A stretch of 64,000 bases of DNA from Microcella alkalica. GTDB taxonomy: Bacteria > Actinomycetota > Actinomycetes > Actinomycetales > Microbacteriaceae. Position 1 is the stretch's first letter. Each line of letters starts with the position of its first letter. Made by a program: the position numbers and the translations under genes. The stretch lies in the NCBI RefSeq assembly GCF_014137945.1, contig NZ_JACGWX010000002.1:429077-493076 (forward strand), written 5' to 3'. The notes below the pieces were generated by a model, which was given only the letters and a program-made list of their open reading frames with translations, searched no databases and had not been told where the DNA came from. Positions 38,035-46,254 of this stretch are shown here, one piece after another.

Positions 38035-39198
38035 CTACCGGAACGCGGGGATGCCCGTGATCGCGCTGCCGAGCACGAGCGTGTGCACCTCGTCGGTGCC
38101 CTCATAGGTGCGCACCGACTCGAGGTTGTTGGCGTGCCGCAGCGGCGAGTGCTCGAGCGTCACGCCGTTGCCGCCGAGCATCGTGCGGGCCTCGCGCGCG
38201 ATGTCGATCGCGACACGCGCGTTGTTGAGCTTCCCCACCGAGATCTGGTGGGGCTGCAGCAGCCCGGAGTCCTTGAGACGCCCGAGCTGCAGGGCGAGCA
38301 GGAAGCCCTTGTCGATCTCGAGCGCCATGTCGACGAGCTTCTGCTGCGTCAGCTGGTACGCCGCGATCGGCTTGCCGAACACCTCGCGCCTCTGCACGTA
38401 CGAGAGCGCGGCGCGGTAGCTGTCGAGCGCGGCGCCCATGACGCCCCAGACGATGCCGTAGCGCGCCTGGTTGAGGCACGTGAACGGGCCGCGGAGGCCC
38501 TCCGCGCCCGGCAGCTGAGCGCTCGCGGGGACGCGCACCTCATCGAGCGCGATGTCGCACTGCACGGATGCCCGCATCGACAGCTTCTGCCCGATCGGCG
38601 TCGCGACGAAGCCCGCGGAGTCGGTCGGCACGAGGAAGCCGCGGATGCCGCCGTCGGTCTGCGCCCAGATGACGGCGATGTCGGCGATCGACGCGAGGCC
38701 GATCCAGCGCTTCGACCCGGTGATGACCCAGTCGTCGCCGTCGCGGCGCGCGTGCGTGCGCATCGAGGCGGGGTCGCTGCCGGCCTCGGGCTCGGTAAGG
38801 CCGAAGCATCCGATCGACTCCCCGCGTGCCATGCGCGGCAGCCACTGCCGCTTCTGCTCCTCCGACCCGAAGGTGTGGATCGCCGTCATCGCGAGCGAGC
38901 CCTGCACCGAGACGAAGGTGCGCAGCCCCGAGTCGCCGGCCTCGAGCTCGGCCGCGGCGAGTCCGTACTCGACGGCCGAGCGCCCCGCGCAGCCGTAGCC
39001 CTCCAGGTGCATGCCGAGGAGCCCCAGCTCGCCCATCGGTCTGACGATCTCGGTCGGGAACACGCCCGCCTCGAACCACTCGGCGATGTGGGGTCGCAAC
39101 TCGGCGTCGACGTAGCCGCGCACGCGATCGCGGGTCGCACGCTCTTCGTCGCTGAGCAGCGTGTCGAAGCCGATGAGATCGAGGGGCGAATCGGTCAT
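38035..39198 (-). CDS. Acyl-CoA dehydrogenase, glutaryl-CoA dehydrogenase type
   Basis: 387 residues. FAD-binding and substrate blocks include GCFGLTEPEAGSDPASM, WVITGSKRWIGLASIADIAVIWAQ and MLGGNGVTLEHSPLRHANNLES, with the catalytic base Glu366 in RTYEGTDEVHTLVLG, all as in glutaryl-CoA dehydrogenase. This enzyme oxidatively decarboxylates glutaryl-CoA to crotonyl-CoA. GGAAGGA precedes ATG at 39198. It is divergent from a CaiB-type CoA-transferase across 67 bases; such a transferase could make glutaryl-CoA, so the pair suggests glutarate or lysine catabolism (inference). Confidence 0.9.
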   Translation of the reverse strand: MTDSPLDLIGFDTLLSDEERATRDRVRGYVDAELRPHIAEWFEAGVFPTEIVRPMGELGLLGMHLEGYGCAGRSAVEYGLAAAELEAGDSGLRTFVSVQGSLAMTAIHTFGSEEQKRQWLPRMARGESIGCFGLTEPEAGSDPASMRTHARRDGDDWVITGSKRWIGLASIADIAVIWAQTDGGIRGFLVPTDSAGFVATPIGQKLSMRASVQCDIALDEVRVPASAQLPGAEGLRGPFTCLNQARYGIVWGVMGAALDSYRAALSYVQRREVFGKPIAAYQLTQQKLVDMALEIDKGFLLALQLGRLKDSGLLQPHQISVGKLNNARVAIDIAREARTMLGGNGVTLEHSPLRHANNLESVRTYEGTDEVHTLVLGSAITGIPAFR

Positions 39199-39265
39199 GG
39201 CGGTCCTTCCGGTCATCCTCATGCTGGCCCGTGACGCGCTTTTTGTCCACCTGTACAGTTGCGGC

Positions 39266-40411
39266 ATGATCCGCCCCCTCGACGGGATGCTCGTCGCCGA
39301 CTTCAGCCGCGTGCTCGCCGGCCCCACCGCCGCCGTGATGCTCGCCGACCTCGGCGCCCGCGTGATCAAGGTCGAGCGCCCGGGCGCTGGCGACGAGACC
39401 CGGGCCTGGGGCCCGCCGTGGGCCGGATCGTCGAGCGCCTACTTCGAGGCGGTGAACCGCTCGAAGGAGTCGATCGCCCTCGATTTCACCGACCCTGGCG
39501 ACCTGTCGCTGGCCCGCGCGCTCGCCGATCGCGCCGACATCGTGCTCGAGAACTACCGCACGGGGACTCTCGAGCGGTTCGGTCTCGACGCTGCGAGCGT
39601 GCGCGCGCGCAACCCGCGCGCCGTCTACTGCTCGATCACGGGGTTCGGATCGACCGGCGAGGGGGCGACGATGCCGGGCTACGACTTCCTCGTCCAGGCC
39701 GTCGGCGGGCTCATGAGCATCACGGGCGACGCGGGAGGCGAGCCGCGCAAGGTCGGCGTCGCGATGGTCGACCTGCTCGCCGCGAACCACGCCGCGATGG
39801 GGGTGCTCGCCGCGCTGCTGCACCGCGAGAGGACGGGCGCCGGGCAGCACGTCGAGGTCGCTCTGCTGTCGAGCCTCATCGCCTCGCTCGCCAACCAGGC
39901 CGGCTCCTACCTCGCGACCGGCGCCGCGCCGCGGGCGCTCGGCAACCGGCACCCCTCGATCGCGCCGTACGAGACGCTCCACTGCCGCGATGCGCTCCTC
40001 GCCGTGGCCGTCGGCAACGACGCGCAGTTCCACGCTCTCTGCGGCGTGCTGGGGGATCCCGCTCTCGCCCGCGACCCGCGCTTCGCGACCAACCCCGCGC
40101 GGGTCGAATACCGCGATGAGCTCCAGGCGGCGCTCGAGGCGCTGCTGGCCGTCGACGACGCCGCCGTCTGGGCGACGCGGATGCTCGGCGCGGGGGTGGC
40201 CGCGGGCACCGTGAACGGGATCGGCGAGGCGCTCGCGCTCGCGCGCCGGCTCGGACTCGAGCCGACCGTCGAGGTGGGGGCGGGGCATCCGCCGCAGCTC
40301 GCGCACCCCGTTCGCTACTCGGGATTCGCGCCGGCCGCGCCCACGGCGCCGCCGGCTCTCGACGCGCACGGCGCCGCCCTGCGCGCGTGGCTCGCCGAGC
40401 CCGTCGACTGA
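39266..40411 (+). CDS. CaiB/BaiF (class III) CoA-transferase
   Basis: 381 residues. Family blocks: PLDGMLVADFSRVLAGPTAAVMLADLGARVIKVERPGAGDETR at the N-terminus, NRSKESIALDF, and the catalytic Asp region MPGYDFLVQAVGGLMSITGD. It transfers CoA between carboxylic acids; given the glutaryl-CoA dehydrogenase next door, succinyl-CoA:glutarate CoA-transferase is the favoured function. TACAGT, inside the palindrome CTGTACAG (39251-39258), lies 6 bases before ATG, so the message is probably leaderless and the palindrome may be an operator. Confidence 0.9.
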   Translation: MIRPLDGMLVADFSRVLAGPTAAVMLADLGARVIKVERPGAGDETRAWGPPWAGSSSAYFEAVNRSKESIALDFTDPGDLSLARALADRADIVLENYRTGTLERFGLDAASVRARNPRAVYCSITGFGSTGEGATMPGYDFLVQAVGGLMSITGDAGGEPRKVGVAMVDLLAANHAAMGVLAALLHRERTGAGQHVEVALLSSLIASLANQAGSYLATGAAPRALGNRHPSIAPYETLHCRDALLAVAVGNDAQFHALCGVLGDPALARDPRFATNPARVEYRDELQAALEALLAVDDAAVWATRMLGAGVAAGTVNGIGEALALARRLGLEPTVEVGAGHPPQLAHPVRYSGFAPAAPTAPPALDAHGAALRAWLAEPVD

Positions 40412-40574
40412 TCGGCGGCCCCGGCCTGCTCTATACACGCCGGCGACGCGACGCCAAGAATCCGCCGAGGGGGAGTGCCGCTCCGCCCGTGCCGACTCCT
40501 AGGCTGTGAGAAGGTGTGCAACGCTGCCGACCTCACTCGGGCGGATGCGTGCACCGCGATTCCCAAGGAGCCTC

Positions 40575-41945
40575 ATGAGCAAGTACGCAGTGATCAACCC
40601 GGCCACGGCTGAGACGGTCAAGGAGTACGCGACCGCGACCGACGCCGAGATCTCCGCCGCGATCGATTCCGCGCACGCCGCAGCGCGCGGCTGGGCCAGG
40701 ACTAGCACTCGCGAGGAGCGCGCGGCGCTCGTCGCCCGCGTCGCCGACCTCCACCGCGAGCGCCGTCAGGAGCTCGCCGAGATCATCGTGCGCGAGATGG
40801 GCAAGCCGATCGGCGACGCCCTCGGCGAGGTCGACTTCTCCGCCGACATCTACCAGTACTACGCCGACAACGGCCCCGCCCTGCTCGCCGACGAGCCGGT
40901 CGACCTCGCGGTGGGCAGCGAGGGCTCGGCGTTAATCCGCAAGAGCGCGCTCGGCGTTCTGCTCGGCATCATGCCGTGGAACTTCCCGTACTACCAGGTC
41001 GCCCGCTTCGCCGGCCCGAACCTCGTGCTCGGCAACACGATCATCCTCAAGCACGCCGCGCAGTGCCCGGCCTCCGCCGAGGCGATCCAGCGCATCTTCC
41101 TCGACGCCGGCTTCCCCGAGGGCGCCTACGTCAACGTGTACGCGACCAACGACCAGATCGGCACGATCATCGCCGACCCGCGCGTCGCGGGCGTCTCGCT
41201 CACCGGCTCGGAGCGCGCCGGCGCCGCCGTCGCCGAGCAGGCGGGCCGCCACCTCAAGAAGGTCGTGCTCGAGCTCGGCGGCAGCGACCCGTTCATCCTC
41301 CTGTCGACCGACGACCTGGATGCGACGGTCGAGATGGCTGTCAACGCGCGCGTCGACAACAGCGGTCAGTCGTGCAACGGCGCCAAGCGCTTCATCGTCG
41401 TGGAGGACCTCTACGACGCGTTCCTCGGGAAGTTCGTCGCGAAGATGGACGAGGTCGGCCCCGGCGACCCGATGGCGGGCGAGGCGGCGTACGGCCCGCT
41501 GTCGTCGGCGGCGGCCGCCGAGAACCTCGAGCGCCAGGTGACGCAGGCCGTCGAGAACGGCGCGCAGGTGCTCACGGGCGGGACGCGCGAAGGCACGTTC
41601 TTCTCGGCGACCGTGCTCGCCCACGTCGACGCCGGCAACCCGGCCTTCTACGAGGAGTTCTTCGGCCCCGTCGCGCAGGTCTTCAAGGTCGCGAACGAGG
41701 AGGAGGCGATCCAGCTCGCCAACGACACCCCGTTCGGGCTCGGCTCGTACCTGTTCACGACCGACACCGAGCAGGCGGCGCGCGTCGCCGACCAGATCGA
41801 CGCGGGCATGGTCTATGTCAACTGCGTGCTCGCCGACAGCCCCGAGCTGCCCTTCGGCGGCATCAAGAACTCGGGCTCCGGTCGCGAGCTCGGAACGCTC
41901 GGCATCGACGAGTTCGTCAACAAGAAGATGATCCGCATCGCCTAG
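40575..41945 (+). CDS. NAD(P)-dependent succinate-semialdehyde dehydrogenase
   Basis: 456 residues, aldehyde dehydrogenase superfamily, closest in style to the short Sad/GabD type of actinobacteria. Motifs: MPWNFPYYQVARFAGPNL, SLTGSERAGAAVAEQAG, catalytic Glu in VLELGGSDPFI and catalytic Cys in NSGQSCNGAKRF. AAGGAG precedes ATG. It oxidises succinate semialdehyde to succinate in GABA breakdown; other short aldehydes are possible. Its stop TAG shares CTAG with the convergent EI24 gene, whose 3' coding end carries a strong hairpin that can terminate this transcript. Confidence 0.9.
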   Translation: MSKYAVINPATAETVKEYATATDAEISAAIDSAHAAARGWARTSTREERAALVARVADLHRERRQELAEIIVREMGKPIGDALGEVDFSADIYQYYADNGPALLADEPVDLAVGSEGSALIRKSALGVLLGIMPWNFPYYQVARFAGPNLVLGNTIILKHAAQCPASAEAIQRIFLDAGFPEGAYVNVYATNDQIGTIIADPRVAGVSLTGSERAGAAVAEQAGRHLKKVVLELGGSDPFILLSTDDLDATVEMAVNARVDNSGQSCNGAKRFIVVEDLYDAFLGKFVAKMDEVGPGDPMAGEAAYGPLSSAAAAENLERQVTQAVENGAQVLTGGTREGTFFSATVLAHVDAGNPAFYEEFFGPVAQVFKVANEEEAIQLANDTPFGLGSYLFTTDTEQAARVADQIDAGMVYVNCVLADSPELPFGGIKNSGSGRELGTLGIDEFVNKKMIRIA

Positions 41946-42814
41946 TCGGCGGCGGGGGAGCGGCCGGGCGCGGAATCGAGCGCCCGGCCGCTCTGCGTCT
42001 GCGCTGCTGATCCCGCTCGCGCCTCGGCCCGCACCATGAGCTCGCGCGCGAGGAGCGTCGATCCGACGACGGCCGCCGGCATCACGACGATCGCGCCGCC
42101 GGGGATGAGGAACGTCAGCTGGGTCATCACGCCGAAGCCGAGCTCGCGGGCACGCGATCCGCGCAGCAGCCGGCGCCGGGCATCCCGCCCCATGCCCCGT
42201 GCCTGGAACGGACGCTGCGTGAGCTCGCGCGCGATCAGATGCCCCCCGAGAAGCGCGCCGGTGACCGGCCCCGCGACCGCGCCGACCACGGGGATGAGGC
42301 CCACCGCGAACGTCGTGAGCCCGTAGCCGATCGCGCGCAGGACGAGAAGGACGGAATCGCCGACCGAGCGCCAGAACCCGAAGGCGCCGGGCGAGAACTC
42401 GCCCAGGTCGGCCTCGGCGCGACGCCAGATGCGCTCGTAGAACGGGTCGCCGACCAGCAGCGTCAGTGCGGTGAACGTGTAGAAGGCGAGCACGAGCAGC
42501 CCGACGACCACGAGCGTGCCCGCTGCGCCGCGCACGAGCTCTCGCTCGGCCTCGCCCCACCCCTCGGCGAACGGCGTCAGCCACGCGCCGATGCCGGCGG
42601 CGTTCGCACCGAGCGCGACCGCGCCCGCGATGACGACGGCGGCGACGATCACGGCGGGCACCATGCCGAGCGCCATGACGCCGGGGCGGCGGCGCCACAT
42701 CCCGAACCCGCGCCAGAGGAGGCCGGCTCCGGCGAGCAGCTCGTTCGCGATGCCGGGCCGGCGAGCCCGATCGACGCGGGCGGGGCGGGGTGCGCGATCT
42801 CGTCGGCGGCTCAC
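41942..42814 (-). CDS. EI24/CysZ-like membrane protein
   Basis: 290 residues with about five to six hydrophobic segments (for example VMALGMVPAVIVAAVVIAGA, TLVVVGLLVLAFYTFTALTL, VLLVLRAIGYGLTTFAVGLI and LIPGGAIVVMPAAVVGSTLL). The EI24 signature DPFYERI lies near residue 125. CysZ members move sulfate, but actinobacterial EI24 proteins are uncharacterised. GTG at 42814 has TAGGGT 6 bases upstream, so a leaderless start. Convergent with the semialdehyde dehydrogenase. Confidence 0.83.
   Translation of the reverse strand: MSRRRDRAPRPARVDRARRPGIANELLAGAGLLWRGFGMWRRRPGVMALGMVPAVIVAAVVIAGAVALGANAAGIGAWLTPFAEGWGEAERELVRGAAGTLVVVGLLVLAFYTFTALTLLVGDPFYERIWRRAEADLGEFSPGAFGFWRSVGDSVLLVLRAIGYGLTTFAVGLIPVVGAVAGPVTGALLGGHLIARELTQRPFQARGMGRDARRRLLRGSRARELGFGVMTQLTFLIPGGAIVVMPAAVVGSTLLARELMVRAEARAGSAAQTQSGRALDSAPGRSPAAD
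41958..41993 (+). terminator. 14-bp hairpin inside the 3' coding end of the EI24 gene
   Basis: GAGCGGCCGGGCGC pairs perfectly with GCGCCCGGCCGCTC (8-base loop), 13 bases past the semialdehyde dehydrogenase stop. It lies in the disordered C-terminal tail coding region of the convergent gene. Confidence 0.8.
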
Positions 42815-42895
42815 GCGATCACCCTAGTGACGGCGCCATCGGCGGGGGACTTTCGCCCCTGACTGCGCGGCCCCGCCCCGCGTACGATCGGCGCC

Positions 42896-43405
42896 ATGAC
42901 AGTGCTCGTGGTCGTCGAATCCCACTGGGGCAACACGGAGCAGGTCGCGCGCGCGATCGCCGGGGGCGTGCGCGACGCCGGTCTGCCGGTGGTCATCAAG
43001 AACGTGCAGGATGCCCCCGTCTCGCTCGCGGACGTCGAGCTGCTGATCGCCGGCGGTCCGACCCACGCCTTCTCGCTGTCCCGCGGCTCGACGCGCCAGA
43101 GCGCCGGGCTGCAGGGCGGCACGGCCGGATCCGCCGCCACGGGGCTGCGGGAGTACCTCTCCGCGCTCGGCGCCGCGGCGGACGATCATCCTCCCGTCGT
43201 GACCTTCGACACGCGAGTGCGGCACTTCCCCGGGTCGGCCGCTCGTGCAGCGGTGCGGATCGCCCGGCGCGGGGGCTTTCCCGTCGACCTCGAGCCGGAG
43301 AGCTTCTGGGTCGACGACACCGAGGGGCCGCTCGAGGACGGCGAGCTCGATCGCGCCCGTAGGTGGGGACGCGATCTCGCCGGCCATGTCGGCCCTCTAG
43401 GCTGA
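42896..43405 (+). CDS. Flavodoxin-like domain protein
   Basis: 169 residues. The FMN phosphate loop is VVVESHWGNTEQVARAIAGG near the N-terminus; AGGPTHAFSLSRGSTRQ and VTFDTRVRHFPGSAARAA follow where the isoalloxazine-contacting loops of flavodoxins are. Residues are consistent with FMN binding, but a redox partner is not evident. TACGAT is 7 bases before ATG. It stands alone between the EI24 gene (divergent) and the spermidine synthase-like gene. Confidence 0.87.
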   Translation: MTVLVVVESHWGNTEQVARAIAGGVRDAGLPVVIKNVQDAPVSLADVELLIAGGPTHAFSLSRGSTRQSAGLQGGTAGSAATGLREYLSALGAAADDHPPVVTFDTRVRHFPGSAARAAVRIARRGGFPVDLEPESFWVDDTEGPLEDGELDRARRWGRDLAGHVGPLG

Positions 43406-43451
43406 GCCCTCGGAGCGCGGTCTGTCCCGCGCCCGCGACGGGGAGACGGCT

Positions 43452-44177
43452 TTGCAGAACTTCGAGGAGCTCGCGTTCGAGCAGACGCCGATGGGGGAGC
43501 TGACGCTGCGTCGCCGGTTCGAGCCCGCGGCCGACGCCGAGGTGTTCGAGGTGAAGCTCGGCGACGAGTACCTGATGTCGAGTCTGTTCACCGTCGCGGA
43601 GGAGGCCCTCGCCGACCTCGGCCTCGCGGCGATCGACACCGACGTCGCGGGCGAGGAGTGGGACGTCCTGGTCGGCGGGCTCGGTCTCGGCTACACCGCC
43701 GTCGCCGCCCTGCGCGATCGCCGCGTCCGGTCGCTGAACGTCGTGGACGCCCTGCCCGAGGTCATCCACTGGCACAGCCGTCAGCTGCTCCCGGTCTCCG
43801 CTGAGCTCGTCGACGACACCCGCACGCGCCTCGCCCACGTCGACTTCTTCGCGCTCATGCGCGGCGAGCCCGATGCGTACTTCGACCTTCCCGCGGCGTT
43901 CCACGCCATCCTCCTCGACGTCGACCACACGCCGAGCTTCCCGCTCGCCGAGTCGCACCGCGATCTCTACACCGCCGACGGGCTGCGCCGTCTCGTCCGC
44001 CACCTCGCGCCGGGAGGAGTCTTCGCCCTGTGGAGCGACGAGGTTCCCGAGGCCGAATTCCTCGGCACCCTCGCCGAGGTCTTCGTCGAGGTGCATGGCC
44101 ACATCGTGCCGTTCGCGAACCCGATCACGGGCGGCACATCGCAGAACGGCGTCTACGTCGCGCGCACGCCGCGCTGA
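43452..44177 (+). CDS. Spermidine synthase-like SAM-dependent protein
   Basis: 241 residues. The Rossmann SAM-binding motif is VLVGGLGLGYTAVAAL, followed by LNVVDALPEVIHWHSRQLL and the acidic FHAILLDVDHTPSFPLAES, as in actinobacterial spermidine synthase-like proteins. A complete putrescine-binding site is not obvious, so enzymatic activity is uncertain. The start is TTG at 43452 with GGGGAG about 7 bases upstream. It converges on the FAD oxidase gene. Confidence 0.82.
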   Translation: MQNFEELAFEQTPMGELTLRRRFEPAADAEVFEVKLGDEYLMSSLFTVAEEALADLGLAAIDTDVAGEEWDVLVGGLGLGYTAVAALRDRRVRSLNVVDALPEVIHWHSRQLLPVSAELVDDTRTRLAHVDFFALMRGEPDAYFDLPAAFHAILLDVDHTPSFPLAESHRDLYTADGLRRLVRHLAPGGVFALWSDEVPEAEFLGTLAEVFVEVHGHIVPFANPITGGTSQNGVYVARTPR

Positions 44178-44191
44178 CGTCGGGCGACGCT

Positions 44192-45553
44192 CTAGAACAC
44201 CTTCCCGGGGTTCATGATCCCGAGCGGGTCGAACACCGCCTTGATGCTCCGCTGCAGCCGCAGCTGCGGAGCTCCGAGCTCCTCCTCGAGCCAGCGGCGC
44301 TTGAGCGTGCCGACGCCGTGCTCACCCGTGAGCGTGCCGCCGAGCCGAATGGCGGCGCGGAACAGCTCGCCCGCCGCGTCCCACACCTGCGGCGGCACCT
44401 CATCGCCCGTGAACAGGAAGTTGGGGTGCAGGTTGCCGTCGCCCGCGTGCGCCACGGTCGGGATCTCCAGGTCGTAGCGCGCCCCGATCTCCCGGATCGC
44501 CGCGAGCATCGCCGGCAGCGCGCTGCGCGGAACCGCGACGTCCTCGATGAGCACGGTCGCGGCGGCCGCCATGGCCGGGTGGAACGCGCGACGCACGGCG
44601 AGCATCCGCTCTCCCTCGTCGGCGTCGGTGGTCAGGGCCGCCGCCCCGTCATGCTCGTGGATGATCGCGAGCGCCTGCTCGGCCTCGGCGAGCGCCGAGG
44701 CGCCGTCGGTCTGCACGAGGAGGTAGGCGCTGCCCGGGGCGCGCTCGGACAGCTCGAGGTGGGCCAGGATGCGGGCGAGAGCCACTTCGTCGATGAGCTC
44801 CATGACGGCGGGGCGCAGGTGCGCTGCGGTGATGGCGGCGGATGCGGCGGCCGCCCCCGCGACGGACGGGAAGTACGCGCCGATGGTCGCCGGCGACCCC
44901 GACGGCAGCGGCAGGAGCCGCACGGTCGCTTCGACAACGACGCCGAGCGTCCCCTCGGAGCCGATCAGGAGGGCCGTCAGGTCGAGCCCTGTCACGCCCT
45001 TGACGGTGCGGTGTCCGAGCTCCATGAGCGTGCCGTCGGCGAGGACGACCTTAAGGCCGAGCACTGCTTCGCGCGTCACTCCGTACTTCGCGCACAGCAG
45101 CCCGCCGGCATTCGTGGCGATGTTGCCGCCGATCGTCGAGATCGCGCGGCTCGCCGGGTCGGGGGCGAAGAACAGCCCGGTCGGCTCGAGCGCGGTGTTG
45201 AGCTCGGCGTTGATGACGCCCGGCTCGACGACAGCGAGCTGATCGGCCGCCGACACCTCGAGGATGCGCGTCATCCGCGCGGTCGACAGCACGAGCTCGC
45301 CGGCGCCTCCCATGGCGCCGCCCGTGAGTCCCGTTCCGGCGCCGCGGGGGACGACGGGCAGCTGATGCTCGGTCGCGATCCGAAGTGCCGCCTGGACGTC
45401 CTCGATCGATCGGGCGTGCACGATCGCGAGCGGCACGCCGGCGCGCCTCTGTCCCGAGTAGTCGCCGCGCGCGGCCTCGAGCTCGGTCGGGTCGGTCGAG
45501 AGCGCGTCCCCGAGCGCGTCGCGCAACGCGGTCAGCGCCGGATGCCCGCTCAC
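44192..45553 (-). CDS. FAD-binding oxidase, GlcD/D-2-hydroxyacid dehydrogenase family
   Basis: 453 residues. The PCMH-type FAD domain has VVPRGAGTGLTGGAMGG and STIGGNIATNAGGLLCAKYG; the C-terminal domain holds AHAGDGNLHPNFLF and GTLTGEHGVGTLKRRW with the metal/substrate histidines. Substrates in this family are glycolate, D-lactate or 2-hydroxyglutarate. GTG at 45553 overlaps the stop of the upstream membrane protein (GTGA), so it ends the chain of coupled genes; its link to the polysaccharide cassette may be only positional. Confidence 0.92.
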   Translation of the reverse strand: MSGHPALTALRDALGDALSTDPTELEAARGDYSGQRRAGVPLAIVHARSIEDVQAALRIATEHQLPVVPRGAGTGLTGGAMGGAGELVLSTARMTRILEVSAADQLAVVEPGVINAELNTALEPTGLFFAPDPASRAISTIGGNIATNAGGLLCAKYGVTREAVLGLKVVLADGTLMELGHRTVKGVTGLDLTALLIGSEGTLGVVVEATVRLLPLPSGSPATIGAYFPSVAGAAAASAAITAAHLRPAVMELIDEVALARILAHLELSERAPGSAYLLVQTDGASALAEAEQALAIIHEHDGAAALTTDADEGERMLAVRRAFHPAMAAAATVLIEDVAVPRSALPAMLAAIREIGARYDLEIPTVAHAGDGNLHPNFLFTGDEVPPQVWDAAGELFRAAIRLGGTLTGEHGVGTLKRRWLEEELGAPQLRLQRSIKAVFDPLGIMNPGKVF

Positions 45554-46245
45554 CGATTCCGCGTGCGGTCGGTCAGCCAGAACAGCCCCGCGATCATGGC
45601 GAAGGTGGCCGCGATGAGCAGCGCGGTCATCGGCGACCCGCTCGAGGCCTCCGGCACGGCCCCCGGCAGCACTTCCGGTCCGACGAGAACGAGGCGCAGC
45701 GTGCCGAGCGCGAGCCCGAGGGCCGCGACGCCGAAGCCGAGCGCCATTCCGACGATCGTGATCCCGCGGTCCGTGCCGGCGGCGAGACGCTTCACGCGCG
45801 TGCGCGTCCACTGGAGCGACGCGGCGATCCAGGCCACGAACGCGAGTGTGAACGGGTCGAACATCGTTCCGAGAACGTTTTCGCCGACGACGAGGATGCG
45901 CGTGGCGATCGCGACGGCGGAGGCGGCGACGGCGGCGATGAGCAGCCAGCGGAATCGTTGATCGATCGCCCGCCAGCGCAACGAGTGCACGATGATCGGT
46001 GCGGCGGCGAACCACAGCACGGGCGCGAGGTCGACGAACAGCAGGACGACCTGGCCCGGCCGGTCGAAGGAGGTGTCGCCGAGCCCGAGCTGGTAGGCCA
46101 GGCCGCCGATCACCGTCGCCACGAGCGCGGAGAGCAGCGTCGACTGCATGACCGAGAAGGGCCGCGGCGCCCGTGCGGGGGCCGGGTATCTGGTCGCCCC
46201 GTCGTGGTCGGGCCGGGCATCCGCCCGCGATGCGTCGTCGCTCAC
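45550..46245 (-). CDS. Hypothetical membrane protein, about six transmembrane segments
   Basis: 231 residues: a hydrophilic N-terminus of about 30 residues, then hydrophobic segments such as LLSALVATVIGGLAYQLGL, VVLLFVDLAPVLWFAAAPII, WLLIAAVAASAVAIATRILV and ITIVGMALGFGVAALGLALG. I do not recognise a family. GTG at 46245 lies 6 bases after TAGCAT, whose TAG is also the stop codon of the upstream glycosyltransferase, so an internal leaderless promoter may sit across that stop. It may assist export of the GT2 product, but this is only inferred from position. Confidence 0.7.
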   Translation of the reverse strand: MSDDASRADARPDHDGATRYPAPARAPRPFSVMQSTLLSALVATVIGGLAYQLGLGDTSFDRPGQVVLLFVDLAPVLWFAAAPIIVHSLRWRAIDQRFRWLLIAAVAASAVAIATRILVVGENVLGTMFDPFTLAFVAWIAASLQWTRTRVKRLAAGTDRGITIVGMALGFGVAALGLALGTLRLVLVGPEVLPGAVPEASSGSPMTALLIAATFAMIAGLFWLTDRTRNR

Positions 46246-46254
46246 GCGGCGATG

